A stretch of DNA of 64,000 bases. Origin: Akkermansiaceae bacterium (GTDB taxonomy: Bacteria; Verrucomicrobiota; Verrucomicrobiia; Verrucomicrobiales; DEV007). The DNA is taken from positions 248,001-312,000 of the forward strand of contig JACKQE010000002.1 in assembly GCA_024233005.1 (NCBI GenBank), given 5' to 3'. Made by a program: the position numbers and the translations under genes. Position 1 is the stretch's first letter. Every line of letters starts with the position of its first letter. Shown piece after piece: positions 36,173 through 44,286 of this stretch. Under the pieces are notes generated by a model, which ran no database searches, was not told the DNA's origin, and saw only the letters and a program-made list of their open reading frames with translations.

Positions 36173-36631
36173 ATGAAACGACGACGGAAACGAGGAGGGA
36201 AGACCGTGGAGATGCAGATGGGACCGATGATCGACATGGTTTTCCTCCTCCTGGTGTTTTTCATGGTTTCGGCCCGCCCGGTGAAGCAGGAAGCAGACAT
36301 TCCCATCGGCCTGCCAGGCCAGGTGAGTCAGGAGGAGGCGGTGGAAATCCCCGATGAGCAACGAATCGAGATCAAGGCCGGCGGTCAGATTGTGCTCAAT
36401 GACCTCGAGCTCGGAAAGCCGGGTGATTCCGAATTGCAAAACCTGATCGCGGTGCTGGAACGTTTCCGCAAATCTGCGGAGTCTTCTGGCAGTGATCCGC
36501 TGGTGACCTTGGCGCCGGAGGATTCGGCGCTGCACCAGCGCATCGTCGATGTGCTGAATGCCTGCGCGGTGGCGAAAATACGTGGCGTCACCTTTGCCCA
36601 AGGGGGAGCTGCCGTGGGCGGGGAACTCTGA
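36173..36631 (+). CDS. exbD: ExbD/TolR-family biopolymer transport protein (second copy)
   Basis: 152 residues with a very basic start (KRRRKRGGK) and one helix holding D21 in MGPMIDMVFLLLVFFMV. It is clearly a diverged paralogue of the upstream gene. Two ExbD copies after one ExbB suggest a heteromeric stator. The next gene starts 15 bases downstream. Confidence 0.9.
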   Translation: MKRRRKRGGKTVEMQMGPMIDMVFLLLVFFMVSARPVKQEADIPIGLPGQVSQEEAVEIPDEQRIEIKAGGQIVLNDLELGKPGDSELQNLIAVLERFRKSAESSGSDPLVTLAPEDSALHQRIVDVLNACAVAKIRGVTFAQGGAAVGGEL

Positions 36632-36646
36632 CCAAATGGCAAATCC

Positions 36647-37738
36647 ATGATCCAACTGCCTCTGGCCTCCTCCACGGACAGCCGTAAATCCGATGATTCG
36701 GGCCCGTCCGGTCCAGCATCCAAGAATGGGCGCCGCAGCCTCGTGGCCTCGATCATTCTGGGGAGCATCATCGTTCATGCCATAGGGCTCTTGGCTCTCG
36801 GGGCGTGGAAGCTGGCCAGTCTCTTCCGACCCAAGCCGGAAGCGCGTTTTGAGATGCGACAGGTGGTGAAAATTCCCCCGCAGACTCCAGAGCACAAAAT
36901 GAATGTCGCCAAGCATGAGGCCATGACTCCCAAACCGGTTTTCAATGACAAACTCGTCAGCTTGCGGCCGGTGGATTTTGCATTGCCGGAGATGCCGCAG
37001 ATGGATTTGAACCAATTGCTGCCCCTCGACCCCAGTGAGCTGATTTCTGATCAGGTGGCTGGGCTGGCGGGTTCTGCGGGGCTCGGAACCGGTTTGGGTT
37101 CCGGGCTGAGCGGGGCCGGGGGTTCGGGTTCGGGGCTGAGTTTCCTCGGGGTCAAAACCAGTGGCCAACGCATCGTCCTGTTGTTTGACGTGTCCTCCAG
37201 TGTGCTCAACAAAGCGGTCGCGGCAGGCATCCCCATGAACAGGATCAAGGAGGAAACGCTCAAACTGATCGACGGCTTGCCCCCGACGGCTCGGTTTTCC
37301 CTGATTCAGTTCACCCAGAATTACAAAGTGCTGAGTCCGGAATTGCTGGCTGCGACGCCGGACAACAAAGCGAAAGGTGTCGAGTGGGTGGAAAAGGAAT
37401 GGGTCGATTCAGGCTCCATGTCGGGTGGTCGCGTCGTTTCCAATGAGCGCGGCGTGGTGGCCGTGTTGGAGTTGGCCTTCGCGATGAAACCGGAAGTGGT
37501 CTTTCTCATCTCGGATGCGAGTTTTCAATGGAGGGCCGAAGGGGGCAACGGGAACATTGGCTACGACATTCTGGATGAAACCATGAAGCGCCTCCACAAG
37601 GCCGCCGGCAGTGACGTCAAGGTGCATTTTCTGGGGTTTCAACCCAGGCAAAATGACGTGGCTGAATGGAAAAAAATCCTCCGCCGGGAAAAAGGCGAAT
37701 TCCGAATTTTGGAGCAAGTGGAAAAAAATACCCCGTGA
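36647..37738 (+). CDS. Membrane-anchored VWA-domain protein in TonB position
   Basis: 363 residues. A cytoplasmic tail of about 30 residues precedes one membrane helix (about 32-60, LVASIILGSIIVHAIGLLAL). Next comes an extended Pro/Lys/Glu linker, a Gly/Ser-rich stretch (about 143-168) and a von Willebrand A domain from about 173. It has a MIDAS-like D181-V-S-S-S in FDVSSS, a FSLIQFTQNYKVLSP strand and EVVFLISDASF for a further metal ligand. The layout helix-linker-domain is that of TonB/TolA, but the terminal domain is VWA. It ends the operon. Confidence 0.8.
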   Translation: MIQLPLASSTDSRKSDDSGPSGPASKNGRRSLVASIILGSIIVHAIGLLALGAWKLASLFRPKPEARFEMRQVVKIPPQTPEHKMNVAKHEAMTPKPVFNDKLVSLRPVDFALPEMPQMDLNQLLPLDPSELISDQVAGLAGSAGLGTGLGSGLSGAGGSGSGLSFLGVKTSGQRIVLLFDVSSSVLNKAVAAGIPMNRIKEETLKLIDGLPPTARFSLIQFTQNYKVLSPELLAATPDNKAKGVEWVEKEWVDSGSMSGGRVVSNERGVVAVLELAFAMKPEVVFLISDASFQWRAEGGNGNIGYDILDETMKRLHKAAGSDVKVHFLGFQPRQNDVAEWKKILRREKGEFRILEQVEKNTP

Positions 37739-37860
37739 AGGGCAAACTTCTTCGTTGGCAGGAACGCGGCGGTATGATAATCGCTTGAGGGAGGACGAAT
37801 CTGAGCTAAATTTATTATTTGATTCCCGTTAATGCTAATTTTTTGCAAACTATTCACTCG

Positions 37861-38418
37861 ATGAGAACATTCCTCCAAACGTTCACGCTGGCAGGCTTGG
37901 GTCTTGCGGTACTTCCCAGTTGTGGGCCCGACTCGATTGAGGCTCCCCCGGCTTGGCAGAAACCGCCAAGGTATGGACAAGGAGGGACGGACAGTCCCAA
38001 GCCGCCCGACAATCGGAACCGGTTTGGCTTTACGGGGCAGGAAACACCACCTGAAAACAAGAACCGTTTTGGTGGAAACAATCCCCCTGGTCCGGGAACT
38101 AACAACAATCCTCCAGGGGATGCCCCACCGAATGCCGGTTCCAGCGGACAGCAAACCGCCGGGAATACTCCTCCCGCAGTCAAGCCACCGGAAAAGAAGA
38201 CCGCTCCGGCCGTTGAGACCATGCCGTATGCGCGGGGTGTGCCCGGCAATCCTCTCGCTGTGACGTTGCCTTCGCCTTATGACAAATTGGGCCCCATTTC
38301 AGTGGAAAAGTATGACGCCAGCGGCAATCCCACCGGGGAGCCCATGTCCCCTGGTACTCCGGTTGAAATTCGGGATCCCAACAACCCGGGCAAGAAAATC
38401 CGTTTCCGCGTTCCCTGA
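37861..38418 (+). CDS. Pro/Asn/Gly-rich lipoprotein
   Basis: 185 residues from ATG 37861. A signal ends with lipobox LPSC (Cys near 21). The body is low-complexity, rich in Pro, Asn and Gly, with repeated NRFGF/NKNRFGGN units near 55-80. It ends with a small structured part PYDKLGPISVEKYDASG and DPNNPGKKIRFRVP. No function can be given; it probably spans or lines the envelope. It may be a separate unit from the VWA operon, 122 bases upstream. Confidence 0.65.
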   Translation: MRTFLQTFTLAGLGLAVLPSCGPDSIEAPPAWQKPPRYGQGGTDSPKPPDNRNRFGFTGQETPPENKNRFGGNNPPGPGTNNNPPGDAPPNAGSSGQQTAGNTPPAVKPPEKKTAPAVETMPYARGVPGNPLAVTLPSPYDKLGPISVEKYDASGNPTGEPMSPGTPVEIRDPNNPGKKIRFRVP

Positions 38419-38520
38419 ATTTTGGAGGGATGCCCGCTGGGGGCTCCGCTGGTCTGAGGGGTTGGTGCCGCCACTCAGGGCGGGGGAGCTTCTCCCGGTC
38501 ACACTCATTTGACGTCCGGT

Positions 38521-39390
38521 ATGGATTTCACTTCTGTCACCGTGGCAGGTCCCGGCTTGCTTGGTGGTTCTCTCCTGCTTGCTCTGCGGGAGCGTTTTCC
38601 TGCGGTAAGGTTGCGGGCGTGGTGTCGCCGGCCTGAAGCAGTGAGTGAATTGGAGCGCCGATTGCCCGGTGTCAGTGCCACCCATGACCCGGTGTTGGCG
38701 GTCTCGGGGACTGACCTTCTTGTGCTGGGCATGCCCATTGGTGGCATGGTTCCTTTCGTGAATTCCCTGCTGGGAAGGTTGCCCCAGAACTCCGGACTGC
38801 TGGTGACCGATGTCGGGAGCGTCAAGGGCCCTGTGGTGGCCGGTTTGACCCCCCTTGTGGAGTCGCTCGGCGCCGTGTTTGTGGGCAGTCATCCCATGGC
38901 CGGATCCGAGAAAACCGGATTGGAGCATGCGGTTGCCGGTCTTTTTGAAGGCTGCGTAACGTTCGTCACGCCTTCGGAGCGGACCGGAGAGCGGGACTTG
39001 GGCAGGATCGAAGCCTTTTGGGAGTGTCTTGGAGCGACACCCTGTCGAACCAACCCTGCTGTCCATGATGCCGCAGTGGCCCGGGTGAGTCATCTGCCCC
39101 ATGCGGTGGCGGCACTGCTGGCCCGTACGGTGCTGTTTGGGTTGGCCCCGGATTCGCTTGAAATCAAGGGCTCTGGCAAGGGCTTGCGTGACACCACCCG
39201 GATCGCTGGAAGCGCCCCGGAAATGTGGGCAGAGATTTTGCTGGAAAATCAGGCTGCTTTGCTGCCTTTGTTGCGCGAGTTTCAAAACGCCACAGGAGAC
39301 CTCCTGTCTCGATTGGAAACAGGAGACCAGAAGGGGGTTTTGGCACTCTTGGAGGAGGCCCGTGCGGGGCGAGCCCTTCTCGTGTCTTGA
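38521..39390 (+). CDS. tyrA: Prephenate dehydrogenase family protein
   Basis: 289 residues from ATG 38521. The NAD-binding fold starts with VAGPGLLGGSLLL. The catalytic region carries VTDVGSVKGPV and VGSHPMAGSEKTGLEHA, with the His of SHPM as catalytic base, and the C-terminal part has a helical dimerisation domain with HLPHAVAALLAR. It oxidatively decarboxylates prephenate (or arogenate) in tyrosine synthesis. aroA follows 25 bases downstream, consistent with an aromatic amino-acid operon. Confidence 0.92.
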   Translation: MDFTSVTVAGPGLLGGSLLLALRERFPAVRLRAWCRRPEAVSELERRLPGVSATHDPVLAVSGTDLLVLGMPIGGMVPFVNSLLGRLPQNSGLLVTDVGSVKGPVVAGLTPLVESLGAVFVGSHPMAGSEKTGLEHAVAGLFEGCVTFVTPSERTGERDLGRIEAFWECLGATPCRTNPAVHDAAVARVSHLPHAVAALLARTVLFGLAPDSLEIKGSGKGLRDTTRIAGSAPEMWAEILLENQAALLPLLREFQNATGDLLSRLETGDQKGVLALLEEARAGRALLVS

Positions 39391-39415
39391 GATTCTGAGC
39401 TGATGATTCTTTTTT

Positions 39416-40717
39416 ATGTCTGAAATTCACGTTAAAAAATCAACGCCATTCTCCGCCGACATCAAGGTGCCGGGCGACAAGAGCATCTCCCACCGCTCCA
39501 TCATCCTTGCGTCCCTCTCCAACGGTCCCTGTGAGATTTCCGGGTTCCTTCCGAGTGCCGATTGCTGGTGCACCGTCGAGGCCTTCCGCGAGTTGGGAGT
39601 GCCCATCGAAGTGCTCGAGGAGGGGCCTTATGGTCCGACCCGTTTGCTTGTGACCGGCAAAAGGGGACGATTTGACGCGCCGGGGAACCCCATCAACTGC
39701 GGGAATTCTGGCACGACCATGCGACTTCTCTCGGGCGTCCTGACCTCACAACCATTTGAAGTCGTTCTGACGGGAGATGAATCGCTTTCCCGCCGCCCCA
39801 TGGATCGGGTCGCTACTCCCCTGCGCCAAATGGGCGCCATGATGCGTGGTGAAGGCAAAACTCTGACGGCACCGATCCACATCATTGGGACCCGTGAGGT
39901 CAAGCCAATCGAATACGACATGCCGGTGGCCAGCGCCCAGGTCAAAAGCGCCATTCTGTTGGCAGGATTGGCCGCAAAAGGCAAGACCACGATCATCGAA
40001 CCCGCTCCGTCCCGGGATCATACCGAGCGCTTGCTCCAGTATTTCCTGGTCAAAACCATTCGGGACAAGAACCGGCTTTCGATCTGGGGAGGCCAGACTC
40101 CCGAGTCCCGGGACCTCAAGGTGCCCGGTGATATCTCCAGCGCGGCTTTCTGGATCGTGGCCGCCGCCTCCATGCCGGGCGCCCGGCTCTTTGTCCGTGA
40201 CGTGGGCTTGAATCCCACGCGCACCGGTATCCTTTCGGTGCTTCTGAGGATGGGTGCCCGCATTCAGGAAGTGGTGGACTTTTCTGACGGGGAGCCGATC
40301 GGCTCCGTCGAAATCCATGGCACCAAATTGAAGGGGGTGGAGATCGGTGGCGCCGAGATTCCCAATGTGATCGACGAGATTCCCATTTTGGCGGTGGCGG
40401 GCGCCCTTGCCGAGGGCAAGACCACCATCCGGGATGCCAAAGAACTCAGAGTAAAGGAGTCGGATCGTATTTCTGCCGTGGCAGAGAGTCTCCGGCGCAT
40501 GGGCTGCTCCGTGGAGGAATACATTGACGGAATGGAAGTCCAAGGCGGCGCCTCTCTGAGTGGCGCCACGATTGACAGCCTTGGGGACCACCGGATCGCC
40601 ATGGCCTTTGCCATCGCCGGATTGTTCGCCACTGGCACCACCACCATCCGTGATGTCGAGTGCATCGGCACCTCCTACCCCGGCTTCGCGCAGGAGTTGA
40701 AGCAAGTGCAGCGCTGA
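39416..40717 (+). CDS. aroA: 3-phosphoshikimate 1-carboxyvinyltransferase (EPSP synthase)
   Basis: 433 residues, the usual length. PGDKSISHRS, GNSGTTMRLL, LSRRPMDRVATPLRQMGA, KESDRISA and GDHRIAMAFA are all present, giving the phosphoenolpyruvate and shikimate-3-phosphate sites. It makes EPSP from S3P and PEP in the shikimate pathway. It sits between tyrA and cmk. cmk starts two bases after its stop. Confidence 0.96.
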   Translation: MSEIHVKKSTPFSADIKVPGDKSISHRSIILASLSNGPCEISGFLPSADCWCTVEAFRELGVPIEVLEEGPYGPTRLLVTGKRGRFDAPGNPINCGNSGTTMRLLSGVLTSQPFEVVLTGDESLSRRPMDRVATPLRQMGAMMRGEGKTLTAPIHIIGTREVKPIEYDMPVASAQVKSAILLAGLAAKGKTTIIEPAPSRDHTERLLQYFLVKTIRDKNRLSIWGGQTPESRDLKVPGDISSAAFWIVAAASMPGARLFVRDVGLNPTRTGILSVLLRMGARIQEVVDFSDGEPIGSVEIHGTKLKGVEIGGAEIPNVIDEIPILAVAGALAEGKTTIRDAKELRVKESDRISAVAESLRRMGCSVEEYIDGMEVQGGASLSGATIDSLGDHRIAMAFAIAGLFATGTTTIRDVECIGTSYPGFAQELKQVQR

Positions 40718-40719
40718 TC

Positions 40720-41385
40720 ATGGAGGTCGAGAAATCAGTGGATCCCCCGGTGGTCGTGGCCATGGACGGCCCTGCGGCATCGGGCAAAAGCAGCGTGGCC
40801 CGGAGGCTGGCGGCAGATCTGGGGTTTCTCCATGTCAACACCGGGGCCATGTACCGCGCTTTCACGTGGCAGGTCCTGCATAACGGAATCGATCCCCGTG
40901 ACACGGATGCCGTTTTGGCTCTGTTGAAAACCACCCATTTCGGATTCGACGTGGAAGGGGACACCGCCGTCATTTTGATCAATGGGGTCGATCCCGGAGA
41001 AGGGCTTCAGGAGGCGTTGGTGGCGGCACATGTGTCCACCATTGCGGCCAATCCGGATGTCCGGAGCCGTCTGGTTGCGGAGCAGCGCGCGTTGGGCGAG
41101 GCCCGGTCAGTGGTCATGGAAGGCCGTGACATTGGCACCGTGGTCTTCCCGGCCACTCCCCATAAATTCTTCATCGATGCCAGACCGGAAATCCGTCAGG
41201 CCCGCCGGGAAGCCCAGGGGCTGGTGGATTCCATCCATGATCGCGATCGGCAGGACACTTCTCGCAAGGCCGATCCGCTGCGGCCTGCAGAAGGTGCGGA
41301 GATCATTGACACCAGCGACCATGATTTGGAGGCCGTTCTCGCCATCGTCAAGGAGCGGCTTGCCGCCCAAGGTCTGCCCTTTTGA
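40720..41385 (+). CDS. cmk: Cytidylate kinase
   Basis: 221 residues from ATG 40720, two bases after the aroA stop. The P-loop is GPAASGKSSVA, with MYRAFTW, EGRDIGTVVFP (the conserved GRDIGT) and DRQDTSRKADPL marking the CMP site and lid. It phosphorylates CMP/dCMP. An upstream in-frame start inside aroA is not needed. The aroA-cmk order is common in several bacterial phyla. Confidence 0.94.
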   Translation: MEVEKSVDPPVVVAMDGPAASGKSSVARRLAADLGFLHVNTGAMYRAFTWQVLHNGIDPRDTDAVLALLKTTHFGFDVEGDTAVILINGVDPGEGLQEALVAAHVSTIAANPDVRSRLVAEQRALGEARSVVMEGRDIGTVVFPATPHKFFIDARPEIRQARREAQGLVDSIHDRDRQDTSRKADPLRPAEGAEIIDTSDHDLEAVLAIVKERLAAQGLPF

Positions 41386-41409
41386 TTTGCATTGGCAATC
41401 CACAGAACG

Positions 41410-42036
41410 ATGACCATCCCGTATTTCATCACCAAACACACCTTCCGGATCGTTGCCAAGATCCTCTGGCGTCACCGGTTGTATTTTCCCGAGCGGGTCC
41501 AAGTTCAAGGGCCCTGTCTCATTGCAGTGAATCACGCCAGCTTTCTTGATCCGCTTGCGGCGGGGAGTTTTTTCCCGGGATCCATCTATTTCCTGGCCCG
41601 CAAGACTCTCTTCCACGGTTTCCTAGCCTGGCTTTTGCCTCGTCTCCAGGCTCTGCCGGTGGATCAGGACAATCCGGAAGTCTCCACACTCAAGCGCATG
41701 GTCAAAGTCCTCAAGGACGGCCACAAGCTCCTCATCTTTCCCGAAGGGGAACGGACTTGGGATGGTCAATTAAAGAGCTCCGGGGAGGCCGGGGTAGGAT
41801 TTGTCGCCGCCAAGGCCGGGGTGCCAGTCCTGCCGGTGAGGATTTTTGGTGCCTACGAGGCCTATCCCCGCGGGGCGAAATTTCCCAAGCCCGGTCGGGT
41901 CAGCGTGGTGCCCGGTCCCCTGCTGGACTTCGGAACGTTTCCCGAAGAATCAGGTTTGTCGGGCAAGGAACTCTATCAGGCCATCAGTGACCGCATCATG
42001 CAGGCTATTGCCGCGATCGAATTGCCCGGGGCCTGA
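41410..42036 (+). CDS. plsC: 1-acyl-sn-glycerol-3-phosphate acyltransferase family protein
   Basis: 208 residues from ATG 41410. An in-frame TTG at 41392 is unlikely. Motif I is NHASFLD, motif III is FPEGERTWDGQL and motif IV is VPVLPVRIFG, with the catalytic His/Asp in motif I. It transfers an acyl chain to lysophosphatidate at the inner membrane, an early step of phospholipid synthesis. It completes the run tyrA-aroA-cmk-plsC. Confidence 0.92.
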   Translation: MTIPYFITKHTFRIVAKILWRHRLYFPERVQVQGPCLIAVNHASFLDPLAAGSFFPGSIYFLARKTLFHGFLAWLLPRLQALPVDQDNPEVSTLKRMVKVLKDGHKLLIFPEGERTWDGQLKSSGEAGVGFVAAKAGVPVLPVRIFGAYEAYPRGAKFPKPGRVSVVPGPLLDFGTFPEESGLSGKELYQAISDRIMQAIAAIELPGA

Positions 42037-42171
42037 AGGGGGCTCTTTGGATGGAATCCTGTTTGCTCCGGGTCCAAAGGCAGCGTAAGGTCTGCGCTTC
42101 TAACCCAAATCAGCGGATTAGGCTGCATTTTTCTTCCAAGGCCGCTCTCAAAAAAAACTGCTTAAAAATAC

Positions 42172-42885
42172 ATGCGTGCCATTGCCCTTCCGATTGTCGC
42201 TTTCGCCCTTGCGGTCACCCCCACACCGCTTTCCGCACAGGATGGTGAGGCCGCCAAAAAAGATCCCGAGCCTGCCCCTGCCGCGGCACTTCCTGATGAT
42301 GGGCTTTCCCTTAAGGAAAAGGCCGGGTACGCCTACGGGGTCCTCATTGGCACCCAGCTCAAAAGCCGGGGCATCGACCTTGACTCCGCCCAGCTCAAAA
42401 AGGCGTTCGACGACGTTTTTTCAGGGGCCAAGCTGGCATACAACGAAGACCAACTGGACGCCATCATGCGCGAGGTGAGCGAAGCCGGAGCCAAAGCCGC
42501 AGTCGAATCCAACAAGAAGTTCCTCGATGAAAACGGCAAGAAGGAAGGCGTCAAAACGACGGCTTCGGGTCTGCAATACGAAGTCGTCACCGCGGCTGAA
42601 GGTGCCAAGCCAGCGGCAACGGACAGTGTCAAAGTCCACTACGAAGGCAAGTTGATCGATGGTTCGATTTTTGACAGCTCCGTGCAGCGCAAAGAGCCCG
42701 TCACCTTCCCCCTCAATCAGGTCATTCCTGGTTGGACCGAAGGCGTTCAGCTCATGGCCAAAGGTTCCAAGTACCGGTTTGTGATCCCTCACAATCTGGC
42801 CTATGGCCCGGAAGGCCGCCCCGGTATTCCTCCCTACTCGACCCTTATTTTTGAAGTGGAACTGCTCGGGATCAACGAGCCGTAA
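42172..42885 (+). CDS. FKBP-type peptidyl-prolyl isomerase (Mip/FkpA-like)
   Basis: 237 residues. A signal peptide ends at PLSAQ. A helical dimerisation domain (about 45-120, SLKEKAGYAYGVLIG, LDSAQLKKAFDDVF) precedes the FKBP domain with VKVHYEGKLIDGSIFDSS, VIPGWTEGVQLMAKGSKYRF and AYGPEGRPGIPPYSTLIFEVELLGI. This two-domain layout is that of periplasmic or outer-membrane FkpA/Mip folding factors. Confidence 0.92.
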   Translation: MRAIALPIVAFALAVTPTPLSAQDGEAAKKDPEPAPAAALPDDGLSLKEKAGYAYGVLIGTQLKSRGIDLDSAQLKKAFDDVFSGAKLAYNEDQLDAIMREVSEAGAKAAVESNKKFLDENGKKEGVKTTASGLQYEVVTAAEGAKPAATDSVKVHYEGKLIDGSIFDSSVQRKEPVTFPLNQVIPGWTEGVQLMAKGSKYRFVIPHNLAYGPEGRPGIPPYSTLIFEVELLGINEP

Positions 42886-42905
42886 CCTTCCCGGTTACCG
42901 GTGTT
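42882..42905 (+). terminator. Weak stem-loop after the FKBP gene
   Basis: GTAACC at 42882-42887 pairs with GGTTAC at 42893-42898 across a 5-base loop; CGGTGTTTT follows. The stop codon TAA lies in the stem. The stem is short and the T-run is only four, so an intrinsic terminator is possible but not certain. Confidence 0.3.
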
Positions 42906-42957
42906 TTGAGAAAGCGGGAGTTCGTTCCATCAGGAGCGGCTTCCGCTTTTTATCTTC

Positions 42958-44286
42958 ATGCGCGATTCACTGACGACTCTTTTCCGCTATTGGGAGCAGC
43001 GACGCCGGGTCTTTGCTTCACGCGATCAACTGGAGCGCTTCCAGGAGGAGCAGGTCCGGCGGCTTCTTCGGCGGGTGGTCCCCGCTTCCGACTTCACGAG
43101 GGAGCGCTTTGGGAGCCTGCCCTGGGAGGAGTGGCAGCGGATTCCGGTAATGGACAAGCCATTGCTTCTGCAGTATTTCGACCGGCTCAACACGGGAGGA
43201 ATCTCCCGCGATGAGGCGTTCGCCTTAGCCAGGCTGGCTGAGCGGACGCGGGATTTCAAGCCCCAGCTGCGGGGAATTACCGTCGGGCTCTCATCCGGAA
43301 CTTCCGGTCGTCAGGGGATTTTTCTGGTCAGCCGGGAGGAGCGGTGCCGGTGGGCGGGAACCATTCTGGCGAAAATGCTTCCCCGCGGTCTTTTGGCCGG
43401 TGAACGCGTCGCCTTTTTCCTTCGCGCTGGTGGCAACCTCTATGAAACCGTTCGCACCCGCGGGTTGCAGTTCGAGTTTTTTGATCTGATGGACGAGATG
43501 GAGCGCCACCTCTCCCGTCTGAAGTGTCTGCAGCCCACCATTCTGATTGGGCCTCCATCCCTGCTGGTGGAACTGTCCCGGTTGGTCAGCAAGGGGATCC
43601 TCACCCTGCCCGTCGTCCGGGTCATCTCGGTAGCCGAGGTGCTTGATCCTCTCGACCGGGAGGTGATCGAATCCGCTTTTGGCCAGGTATTGCATCAGGT
43701 CTACCAAGCCACCGAAGGTTTTCTGGGAGCCACCTGCTCTTTCGGTGTTCTCCATCTCAACGAGGATCTTCTGATTTTCGAAAAAGAGTTCATTGAGGCA
43801 GGGGAAGGGCCCTTTATCCCGATCATCACGGATCTGTTCCGAACAACCCTGCCCATCATCCGTTACCGCTTGGACGACATTCTGGTTCCTCGGCGCGCGC
43901 CCTGCCCATGCGGTTCGGTCTTGCTGGCTTTGGACCGTGTCGACGGTCGTTGTGATGATGTCTTCTATTGGCCGGCTCTTGAGGGGGCGGGATGGCGCCG
44001 GATCTACCCTGACTTTATCCGGAAAGCCGTGATGGAAGCCGATGCAGAGGTGCGTGACTTCCGCGTCCGCCAACTCTCACCCGGCGAGGTCGAACTCTCT
44101 ATCGAAGGGGCGGCAACGGCATTCCTCCGGGTCAGCGAGGCCTTGCTCGCATTGGCGCGCCGAAATCAGGCGCAACCTCCGGTGATTCGGTTGGCGAACG
44201 GATTTCCAACCCGAAACCGTGATCAGAAGCTGCGTCGCATCGAGCGCTGCTTCACCCCGGAAGCGCTCAGCGGGCCGCTCGCTTGA
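42958..44286 (+). CDS. F390 synthetase/PaaK-like adenylate-forming enzyme
   Basis: 442 residues. The AMP-binding P-loop SSGTSGRQG lies at 112-120, with FEFFDLMDEMERHL, LQPTILIGPPSLLVELSRL, YQATEGFLGATCSFGVLHLNED (A5 region, YQATEG) and IIRYRLDDI (A7). It belongs to the phenylacetate-CoA ligase/F390 synthetase-related hypothetical adenylate-forming clade. It probably activates a carboxylate as an acyl-AMP for transfer to a thiol, amine or alcohol. Its 3' end overlaps the convergent glycosyltransferase gene by 20 bases. See the cluster at 44267-50113. Confidence 0.82.
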   Translation: MRDSLTTLFRYWEQRRRVFASRDQLERFQEEQVRRLLRRVVPASDFTRERFGSLPWEEWQRIPVMDKPLLLQYFDRLNTGGISRDEAFALARLAERTRDFKPQLRGITVGLSSGTSGRQGIFLVSREERCRWAGTILAKMLPRGLLAGERVAFFLRAGGNLYETVRTRGLQFEFFDLMDEMERHLSRLKCLQPTILIGPPSLLVELSRLVSKGILTLPVVRVISVAEVLDPLDREVIESAFGQVLHQVYQATEGFLGATCSFGVLHLNEDLLIFEKEFIEAGEGPFIPIITDLFRTTLPIIRYRLDDILVPRRAPCPCGSVLLALDRVDGRCDDVFYWPALEGAGWRRIYPDFIRKAVMEADAEVRDFRVRQLSPGEVELSIEGAATAFLRVSEALLALARRNQAQPPVIRLANGFPTRNRDQKLRRIERCFTPEALSGPLA

